The translations under genes were made by a program, and so were the position numbers. DNA of 7,663 nt, taken from positions 1 through 7,663 of the forward strand of contig QNAJ01000063.1 in assembly GCA_003641465.1 (NCBI GenBank), read 5' to 3'. Under the pieces are notes generated by a model. That model was not told the origin of the DNA and ran no database searches. It saw nothing but the letters and a program-made list of their open reading frames with translations. This document shows positions 1-5,276 of the stretch, in pieces. This DNA comes from Verrucomicrobiota bacterium. Its GTDB lineage: Bacteria > Verrucomicrobiota > Kiritimatiellia > B70-G9. Positions within the stretch are counted from its first letter, which is position 1. The number at the start of each line of letters is the position of its first letter.

Positions 1-1
1 C

Positions 2-1171
2 GGAGGGTCACGGGCTCTGAGCGTCCGCCGGGCGGTGGTGGCGGCCGCGATTTTCGAGTTCCTCGGCGCGGTGCTGGTGGGGGCCCACGTCACCGATACG
101 GTACGCAAGGGCATAGTCATGCCTTCGGTTTTCGCACACGATCCCCGCCTTTTCGCGATGGGCATGGCCTGTTCGCTGCTGGCCGCAGCGCTGTGGCTCC
201 ATCTTGCAAGCTGGTGGGGAATGCCGGTTTCCACCACCCATTCCATTGTGGGCGCGATCGCGGGCTTCGGCCTGGTGGTTGCGGGTGTTGAGGCGGTCAA
301 CTGGCACAAACTCTTCCAGATCATCATGAGCTGGCTGATTTCCCCGGTAGCCGGAGGGGTAATGGCGTACCTGATCTTCCGGATAACCGTGTGGCTGATT
401 CTCGGCCGCGATCGTCCGACTACCGCGGCGGTGCATTTCGCACCGCTCATCGTGTTCTATACGGTCTTCATGATGTCGCTGGCGACCATCTTCAAGGGGC
501 TCGGACACATTATCCGTGAAAAGAACATTGCGTTCCTGACCGGACCCAACGCGCTGATCGTCTCAGCCGCCGTCGCCTTCGCCGCCGCCGCCGGGGCCCG
601 GATCCTGCTGCGAAGGGCCATGAGCGGCTGGCACCACAAACCCCTCGACCAACAACTCGAACGGGTCGAAAGATCTCTGGCCCCCCTGGTGATCTTCACC
701 TCCTGCTGCGTGGCCTTCGCACACGGGTCAAACGACGTAGCCAACGCCATCGGTCCCCTTGCGGCGATTGTGGATGTTATCAGGACCAACACCGTCAAGC
801 TCAAGGTCGCGGTTCCGCTATGGGTGCTGGCACTTGGGGGAACCGGGATTGCATTGGGACTGGCCACCTACGGATACCGGGTAATGTATACAGTGGGTAC
901 CCGGATCACTCAGCTGACCCCGTCCCGCGGAATAGCCGCCGACGTAGCGGCTGCCACTGTGGTACTCGTGTGCAGCCGCATGAAACTGCCCATATCCACC
1001 ACCCATACTATCGTGGGCGCCATCTTCGGGGTGGGCATGGCACGGGGCCTGGCCGCCATAGATCGCCGGATTGTGAGGGAAATAGCGTTCTCCTGGCTTC
1101 TGACTGTGCCGGTGGCAGCCGCCCTCAGCGCCGTACTGGTACTTGCCGCCTGGCGGATTTTCGGAGCTTGA
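2..1171 (+). CDS. PiT-family inorganic phosphate transporter, 5'-truncated by the window edge
   Basis: This is an inner-membrane secondary transporter of the PiT (PF01384) family, which takes up phosphate with H+ or Na+. The frame is open from base 2, and the first visible codons already read as family sequence (an AAIFEF..GAVL.G.HVTDT.RKG pattern). The true start, and the first copy of the duplicated signature, therefore lie upstream. The GTG at 35 should not be taken as the start. About 389 residues are visible, mostly hydrophobic helices. The second GxNDVANA signature (AHGSNDVANA) is at visible residues 240-249. The paired PxSTTHxIVGAI motifs at about 75-86 and 330-341 are the internal duplication typical of PiT proteins. 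A charged cytoplasmic loop (about 200-222) separates the halves. It ends in TGA. PiT genes often sit beside a DUF47/PhoU-like gene. None lies downstream, and the upstream side is not visible. Whether the coupling ion is H+ or Na+ cannot be told from what is visible. Confidence 0.93.
   Translation, partial: GGSRALSVRRAVVAAAIFEFLGAVLVGAHVTDTVRKGIVMPSVFAHDPRLFAMGMACSLLAAALWLHLASWWGMPVSTTHSIVGAIAGFGLVVAGVEAVNWHKLFQIIMSWLISPVAGGVMAYLIFRITVWLILGRDRPTTAAVHFAPLIVFYTVFMMSLATIFKGLGHIIREKNIAFLTGPNALIVSAAVAFAAAAGARILLRRAMSGWHHKPLDQQLERVERSLAPLVIFTSCCVAFAHGSNDVANAIGPLAAIVDVIRTNTVKLKVAVPLWVLALGGTGIALGLATYGYRVMYTVGTRITQLTPSRGIAADVAAATVVLVCSRMKLPISTTHTIVGAIFGVGMARGLAAIDRRIVREIAFSWLLTVPVAAALSAVLVLAAWRIFGA
230..258 (+). 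repeat. Intragenic repeat copy 1 in the PiT gene (STTHxIVGAI motif)
   Basis: This 29-bp stretch recurs 765 bp downstream at 995-1023, in the same reading frame and with only a few mismatches. Both copies encode STTH-[ST]-IVGAI. It reflects the ancient internal duplication of the PiT fold, with residues constrained in both halves, and is not a mobile or regulatory repeat. Confidence 0.7.
995..1023 (+). repeat. Intragenic repeat copy 2 in the PiT gene (STTHxIVGAI motif)
   Basis: This is the second copy of the 29-bp in-frame repeat described at 230-258. It encodes the STTH motif of the C-terminal half of the transporter. The differences between copies are mostly at third codon positions, which fits protein-level constraint. 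Confidence 0.7.
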
Positions 1172-1274
1172 GCCGGACCGACTCTCCGCCCACAGTCCGC
1201 GATGGCCGTAATCCATCCTGCCCGCCACGTTTTTCCGCTTTGACAAGCAGCGGCCGGTGTGGCACACAGAGTTC

Positions 1275-1287
1275 CCCGGCAGCCGGG
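1275..1287. repeat. 13-bp inverted repeat in the efp leader
   Basis: CCCGGC and GCCGGG face each other across a single central A. As RNA this would fold as a 5-bp GC stem with a CAG triloop. It lies about 90 bp before the efp start in the 204-bp gap after the phosphate transporter. No T-run follows, so it is a poor intrinsic terminator. It could be a small operator or a leader hairpin, or chance in GC-rich DNA. The rest of the gap (1172-1375) shows no convincing promoter or terminator. Confidence 0.3.
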
Positions 1288-1360
1288 CAGACGGCCCACA
1301 GAGGGAAGCCATGTGGCGGGAAGGGGGCTATCCGCATCCGGGGCCGAAGATCTCAGAGAA

Positions 1361-1366
1361 GAGGAG
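1361..1366 (+). promoter_or_regulatory. Ribosome binding site of efp
   Basis: GAGGAG lies 9 bases before the ATG at 1376. This decides the start: the frame is open further upstream (an ATG at 1259), but only the 1376 start has a good Shine-Dalgarno, and it gives the standard 188-residue EF-P. Confidence 0.8.
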
Positions 1367-1375
1367 AGTTTTACC

Positions 1376-1942
1376 ATGTACAGCGCATCCGACCTGCGTA
1401 AAGGCCTCAAGATCGAGATAGACGGCGAGCCGTATGAAATCGTCGAATTCCAGTTCGTTAAACCGGGGAAAGGGCAAGCGCTTTACCGGTGTAAAATCAA
1501 GAACCTGCTCACCGGCGCAACTCTGGACAAGACCTTCCGAGCCGCTGACAAGATCGGCAAGCCGGATCTGGAGGAGCGCGACATGATCTATTCCTATCCC
1601 GACGGAGATCAATATGTATTCATGGATGCTACGACGTATGACACTGTCCCTGTCTCCGGGGATATGCTGGGCATCCGTAAGTACTTCCTGGAAGAAGATA
1701 TGGAGGTGAAAATCCTCTTCCATAACGGCCGACCGATTGATATCACTCTGCCTTTCTTTGTAGAAAAAAAGGTCGCCCGCACCGAACCGGGCGTCCGCGG
1801 CGATACGGCTACCAACGTCACCAAACCCGCCCAATTGGAAAACGGGTATGAACTGCAGGTCCCCCTTTTCATAAATGAAGGGGATGTGATCCGCATAGAC
1901 ACCCGAACCGGCAAGTACGTAGACCGGGTAAGCAAGGGATAG
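1376..1942 (+). CDS. efp: Translation elongation factor P
   Basis: EF-P binds ribosomes stalled on consecutive prolines, between the P and E sites, and promotes peptide-bond formation. At 188 residues it has the normal bacterial length and all three beta-barrel domains. The N-terminal KOW-like domain carries the loop FVKPGKGQA, with Lys32 matching the E. coli lysine that receives beta-lysine. The C-terminal OB domain carries the EF-P signature K-P-A-x4-N-G...VPLFINEGD at about residues 152-172. It ends TRTGKYVDRV, as usual for the family. The gene is followed after 25 bp by epmA, which encodes its probable modifying enzyme, so the two are likely one transcript. The loop has Lys rather than Arg and PGKGQA context, consistent with the EpmA route and not the EarP rhamnosylation route. 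Identity is secure; that Lys32 is modified is inferred. Confidence 0.97.
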   Translation: MYSASDLRKGLKIEIDGEPYEIVEFQFVKPGKGQALYRCKIKNLLTGATLDKTFRAADKIGKPDLEERDMIYSYPDGDQYVFMDATTYDTVPVSGDMLGIRKYFLEEDMEVKILFHNGRPIDITLPFFVEKKVARTEPGVRGDTATNVTKPAQLENGYELQVPLFINEGDVIRIDTRTGKYVDRVSKG

Positions 1943-1967
1943 CATTCACCTTGGCAGACCACCGGGG

Positions 1968-2918
1968 ATGAACGTCAGCAGTGATGGGGTGGACATCGAG
2001 CGGGCACGGGCTGAACTCGTCGGTGCCTGCCGTGATTTCTTCGCGTCGCGCGGTTATTGCGAAGTCTTCACGCCGGTAATGATCGCCGCGCCGGCGATGG
2101 AAGAAAACATTGACGCGGTGCCCTGCCGCGACGGGTACTTGCGAACCTCACCAGAACTCCAGATGAAGATCCTGATCGCCCGGGGACATTCCCGGATTTT
2201 CCAGATAGGGCCCTGCTTCCGACTGGGTGAGTTGGGCCCGCTGCACCGGCCGGAGTTTCTCATGCTGGAATGGTATCGCACGCGCTGTACCCACCTTGAT
2301 ATTCTCCTGGAGACCCGTTGCCTGCTCCAGGGGATCCTGCGACGCTTCGAGGAGGCAGGACGCCCTCCCGCAGGGGCAAACCGCCTTGGACTGAAAGGGC
2401 CCTGGGAAACGATCACGGTGCGCGAAGCCTTCCTGCGATCCGCCGGATGGGACCCCATCGCCGAGTTCGACGAGGACCGGTTCTGGTCGGACCTGGTGCT
2501 CAAGGTAGAGCCGGATCTGCCCTCTGAGGTACCGGTGGTGCTTACCGAGTACCCTGCGGCGGCCGGCGGTTTTGCGCGCCGGAAGGAGCAGGATCCGCGG
2601 ATAGCCGAGAGATGGGAACTCTATGTCGGCGGCGTGGAAATCGCCAATGGGTGCGCCGAAATCATTTCCCGGCAGGAACACCTGGAGCGGCTGCAGCAGG
2701 CCGCTGATTATCGCCGGAGACACGGCAAACCCCTGTACCCGATCGACGAGGGATTTCTTGCAGCCCTCGACCACATGCCCTCGTGTGCTGGAGTTGCTGT
2801 TGGTCTGGACCGGCTGCTTATGGTATTACTGGGATACGAGTCCCTCGACGAAGTGACTCCCCCCGCCCTCTCCAGCGGCGCGGATGGCCCGGACGGGCAC
2901 CAGCCTCAACGTTCCTGA
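1968..2918 (+). CDS. epmA: EF-P--(R)-beta-lysine ligase (LysRS-like EpmA/PoxA/GenX)
   Basis: EpmA is a class II lysyl-tRNA-synthetase paralogue that activates (R)-beta-lysine with ATP and joins it to the EF-P loop lysine. At 316 residues it lacks the N-terminal anticodon-binding OB domain of true LysRS, as expected. Visible class II features are motif 1 near FFASRGYCEVFTPVM (about 24-38), TSPELQMK (60-67), motif 2 with Arg85, Glu88, His93 and PEFLMLEWY (95-103), the VGGVEIANG segment (220-228), and motif 3 GVAVGLDRLLM (275-285). Ala277 in motif 3 stands where LysRS has Gly; from memory this replacement is what favours beta-lysine over alpha-lysine in EpmA. The ATG at 1968 is preceded only by GGGG, too close to be a good ribosome site. 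A GTG at 1989 is an alternative start. The last 18 or so residues (from about Pro298) form a Gly/Pro/Ser-rich tail beyond the usual family end. Its 3' end overlaps the convergent lipoprotein gene by 13 bp. Confidence 0.92.
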   Translation: MNVSSDGVDIERARAELVGACRDFFASRGYCEVFTPVMIAAPAMEENIDAVPCRDGYLRTSPELQMKILIARGHSRIFQIGPCFRLGELGPLHRPEFLMLEWYRTRCTHLDILLETRCLLQGILRRFEEAGRPPAGANRLGLKGPWETITVREAFLRSAGWDPIAEFDEDRFWSDLVLKVEPDLPSEVPVVLTEYPAAAGGFARRKEQDPRIAERWELYVGGVEIANGCAEIISRQEHLERLQQAADYRRRHGKPLYPIDEGFLAALDHMPSCAGVAVGLDRLLMVLLGYESLDEVTPPALSSGADGPDGHQPQRS

Positions 2919-3355
2919 TGTACCTGCTCAACCGCGACGACGCGACCGTCCTTCCCGAACTCCACACGTAGCCGCTCGTATTCGTGGACACGGTCCACGT
3001 CTACCCAGACGGTATCCCGGACAGTGCGATAGCGTCCGGTAGAGTCGCGCACCCGGAAACGCCCCTCCACGCGCTGCCGGTCGCGAGTTGTGTACGTGCC
3101 GACATATGACCAGATCTCGTGCCGTCCTTCGGCGGTGGTCCGGATATATTTCCTGTCGGGCTGACCCAATGCCAGGAACACCGCGTCCCGGCTGTATCCC
3201 GGCCGCACCAGTCCCTTGCGTACGTTTTCCTGCACATCGGGCTCCAGCGTCTCGTAGATCTCCGGATGTGTCTTGATGCGGTAGGCCGGGGTATCACAGC
3301 CCACCGCCAGCAGCAACGCCACCATGACAGCAGGAAAAGCCACTCGCATTGTCAC
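2906..3355 (-). CDS. Small lipoprotein with a BamE/SmpA-like motif
   Basis: This is a 149-residue predicted lipoprotein of unknown role. The N-terminus has a hydrophobic stretch (about 5-18) and a lipobox AVGC with Cys20. Asp21 follows at +2. The mature part includes a conserved-looking block at about 48-84: GLVRPGYSRDAVFLALGQPDRKY, broken here as GLVRPGYS / RDAVFLALGQ / PDRKY, then EIWSYVG. This 'G.s...V...lG.Pd' pattern is what BamE/SmpA/OmlA-like domains show, and the rest is predicted to be beta-rich and highly charged. The GTG start at 3355 overlaps the TGA of the upstream kinase gene as GTGA. AAGGAG at 3372-3367 lies 11 bases before this GTG but 17 before the alternative ATG at 3349, so GTG is preferred. 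It probably shares the kinase transcript. The lipoprotein call is firm; the BamE-like fold is moderate, and a true role in outer-membrane assembly is not shown. Confidence 0.8.
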   Translation of the reverse strand: MTMRVAFPAVMVALLLAVGCDTPAYRIKTHPEIYETLEPDVQENVRKGLVRPGYSRDAVFLALGQPDRKYIRTTAEGRHEIWSYVGTYTTRDRQRVEGRFRVRDSTGRYRTVRDTVWVDVDRVHEYERLRVEFGKDGRVVAVEQVHQER

Positions 3356-4977
3356 GACCGTATGCTCTCCTTCTGCTCGCCTGTCCAGATGAGCAACTCG
3401 TCTACCCGTTGCAGGAGTTCCTTGGGCGAAAACGGCTTCGCCATGTAGGTAACCTTTCCCCCGCCCGCTCGCACCAGTCGGCCCACCAGATCATCGTAAC
3501 CGAATCCGCTTACCAGGATCACGGCGGTCTCCGGAGCAGATTCTCGCAATCGGGGCAGGACTTCCGTAATCGTTCCTCCCGCCATGGTCAAATCCAACAC
3601 CGCCACGTCAAAATCAACACATCCTTCTCTGACCATACGCATTACCTTATCGAAACCGTCAACCGTCTTGACATGCCAGCCTTCGCTCTCCAGTGTCCGG
3701 GCGACCAGTTCACGGACCAGGTCATCGTCATCTCCCACCAGCGCCCGGCCGACCGGTGCCGCCGGCAGCACCCGGAGCGTACCGTCCTCATCCGCCACAA
3801 CCTCCGGCGGCAGTCTCTCATGCACACGTTCGGCCAAGGGGAGATAGAGAGTCGCGCGGGTTCCCTTCCCCGGCCGGGAATCCAGCTCCAGCCATCCCCC
3901 GTTCTGCTCGGCCATTCCCCGGACAATGGAAAGCCCCATTCCGCGTTTGCCGGCGCGGCTGTGAGTGGTGAAGAACGGGTCCATGGCGTGCTGCAGGACA
4001 TCCGGCGACATGCCTATGCCGGTGTCCATCACGTCAATCCGCATGAATGTCCCCGCCCGCTTGGCTCCAGTACGTCCCCGGGCGTCACGCGCTCCGACAC
4101 GTACCGGCTCCGCCCGGATGGTGAGGGTTCCGCCCTCAGGCATAGCCTCGACCGCGTTGCGGATAAGCTGAACCACAGCTTCCTGCAGTTGGACGCGGTC
4201 GGCGAGAAGGGGGGGCAGTCTTTCCGGCCACTCCAGTTTCAGCCGGTAGCGCTTACCTGTGCCGCGATAGCTCGACAAGGCCACCCGGGCCACTGCCGGA
4301 AACATGCGATCAATCCTGATTTCTTCAGGCATCACGAAGGACTTGCGGCCACACAGCTGGATCTGGTTGACCAGTTGCGCGCACCTTTCCACCTGATCCA
4401 AAGCGGTTTTCAGCCCCTCGGCTATGGGATCGTCGGACTTGAATCCGTCGAGTGCCAGCTCGATGAATCCGCGGATAGGTGTCAGCAGATTATTGAATTC
4501 GTGGGCCAGACCTTCGGCAAGCGTGCCGATGCGCTGCTGCCCGATCTCCTCCAGTGCCTGCCTCTCGGCCTCATGGTAACGCTGGGTATCGCGGACCAGT
4601 CCCAGCATGAAGCGGGGTGCGCCCGAGGCGGGATAGGGCACTGCCAGAAGGTGAAGCCATTGCCACTGCTCCTGCGTCGTACGGGCGCGGACTTCTATTT
4701 CCGCACCGCGACCGCTGAGCAACATCTTCCAAAACAGCTTGGCTTGCGCCAGATCGTCGGGATGTATCCACTCTTCCAGACGATCGAACGAGAAGGCGCC
4801 ATCAGCGCCGGCTGCACCCAGGAGCTTTTCCGGACCTCCATTCAGCCACACCACGCGGCGAGTGCGAAGGTCCAAACGGAAGCACACATCGCCCGCTCGC
4901 TCCATCAGGATCCCCAGAGCCTTCGTGTCGCTGTCGGGGTCGGGCGCTCCTCGCGTCATTTCACGCTGCGCGGTCAT
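3352..4977 (-). CDS. Soluble hybrid sensor histidine kinase (PAS-HisKA-HATPase-receiver)
   Basis: This 541-residue signalling kinase has no transmembrane segment and is probably cytoplasmic. It has a PAS domain (about 22-135, with the PAS_3-like W.HPDD pattern at 70-74) and a HisKA dimerisation helix with phospho-accepting His159 in LAHEFNNLLTPI. The HATPase domain has an N box (Asn274 in LIRNAVEAMPEGG), a G1 box (Asp318 in DTGIGM), an F box (DPFFTT, 333-338) and a G2 box (RGMGLS, 345-350). A C-terminal receiver (about 411-530) has the acidic cluster 416-419, phospho-acceptor Asp462, Ser490 and Lys514 in AKPF, so all active-site residues are present. HEFNN-type kinases autophosphorylate and pass phosphate to a receiver. 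No separate response regulator or output domain is in the window. The signal is unknown. The ATG at 4977 has GGAGA directly before it, closer than ideal. Met7 at 4959 is an alternative with no better site. Confidence 0.93.
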   Translation of the reverse strand: MTAQREMTRGAPDPDSDTKALGILMERAGDVCFRLDLRTRRVVWLNGGPEKLLGAAGADGAFSFDRLEEWIHPDDLAQAKLFWKMLLSGRGAEIEVRARTTQEQWQWLHLLAVPYPASGAPRFMLGLVRDTQRYHEAERQALEEIGQQRIGTLAEGLAHEFNNLLTPIRGFIELALDGFKSDDPIAEGLKTALDQVERCAQLVNQIQLCGRKSFVMPEEIRIDRMFPAVARVALSSYRGTGKRYRLKLEWPERLPPLLADRVQLQEAVVQLIRNAVEAMPEGGTLTIRAEPVRVGARDARGRTGAKRAGTFMRIDVMDTGIGMSPDVLQHAMDPFFTTHSRAGKRGMGLSIVRGMAEQNGGWLELDSRPGKGTRATLYLPLAERVHERLPPEVVADEDGTLRVLPAAPVGRALVGDDDDLVRELVARTLESEGWHVKTVDGFDKVMRMVREGCVDFDVAVLDLTMAGGTITEVLPRLRESAPETAVILVSGFGYDDLVGRLVRAGGGKVTYMAKPFSPKELLQRVDELLIWTGEQKESIRS

Positions 4978-5037
4978 TCTCCGGCGACCTTCGGGCTGTT
5001 GTCAGCGCCATGAGCTTCGCCTACACGTTCAGAGCAA

Positions 5038-5065
5038 ACTATAGCACGCTTTCTGCCAATGTCAT
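5038..5065 (-). promoter_or_regulatory. Sigma70-type promoter of the kinase-lipoprotein transcript
   Basis: Read on the minus strand, ATGACA (5065-5060) is followed by a 16-bp spacer and TATAGT (5043-5038), each one base from consensus. The spacer ends TGC, giving an extended -10 (TGnTATAGT). Transcription would begin near 5031, leaving a leader of about 54 bases before the kinase ATG at 4977. Confidence 0.55.
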
Positions 5066-5112
5066 TATCCGACTTCTTCTCCGGCGGGACACATGGGAGG
5101 CTACCTGTGCAG

Positions 5113-5128
5113 CGCGGTTAGCACCGCG
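5113..5128. repeat. 16-bp inverted repeat in the kinase-gyrB divergent region
   Basis: CGCGGT and ACCGCG form a perfect 6-bp dyad around TAGC. It lies upstream of the kinase -35 and about 70 bp upstream of the candidate gyrB -10. There is no adjacent T-run on either side that would make a terminator. A regulator-binding site is possible but unproven. Confidence 0.35.
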
Positions 5129-5198
5129 AATCTGCAGTGGAAAGAGACCATATCCAGACGTCGCTACGGTGCTAATTCCATTGCGCTGGGACCGCTTG

Positions 5199-5204
5199 TA
5201 TGAT
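5199..5204 (+). promoter_or_regulatory. Candidate -10 element for gyrB
   Basis: TATGAT matches the sigma70 -10 at five of six positions and lies 72 bases before the gyrB ATG. No good -35 is present at 16-18 bp (the best hexamers match only two or three positions). TTGCGC at 5181-5186 is too close. This would be a weak or activator-dependent promoter if real. Confidence 0.3.
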
Positions 5205-5220
5205 AGTGTTTTTTGATTGT

Positions 5221-5241
5221 GGGGGGTAAAGGGTAGGTGGG
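5221..5241 (+). other. G-rich tract in the gyrB leader
   Basis: A run of six G is followed by TAAA, GGG, TA, GG, T and GGG. Three runs of at least three G plus one GG pair make it a possible two-tetrad or bulged G-quadruplex on the coding strand. It ends 35 bases before the gyrB ATG and would be in the mRNA leader if the candidate -10 at 5199 is used. Confidence 0.45.
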
Positions 5242-5276
5242 CGCCAACACAGTGCTATTTTTGTCAAGAAAATAAC

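Noticed and set aside
8..508. 166-codon minus-strand frame over the phosphate transporter
   Set aside because: It is antisense to clear PiT membrane-protein sequence, with a composition dominated by Arg/His/Glu/Gln and no family signal.
1240..1245. Perfect TTGACA upstream of efp as a promoter -35
   Set aside because: At 16-18 bp downstream the sequence is GCACACAG-like with no resemblance to a -10, so one hexamer alone does not support a promoter.
1259..1375. N-terminal extension of EF-P by 39 residues
   Set aside because: The longer frame is unlike any EF-P N-terminus, while the ATG at 1376 has a good GAGGAG and gives the standard family start and length.
3349..5013. 554-codon open frame on the + strand opposite the kinase
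   Set aside because: It mirrors the kinase gene almost exactly, is rich in Arg/His/Gln/Ser with no domain pattern, and the minus strand carries every expected kinase and receiver motif. Long antisense frames are common in GC-rich DNA.
5010..5216. Possible 68-residue small protein in the kinase-gyrB gap
   Set aside because: It has no Shine-Dalgarno, overlaps the predicted kinase promoter and leader, and has no recognisable features.
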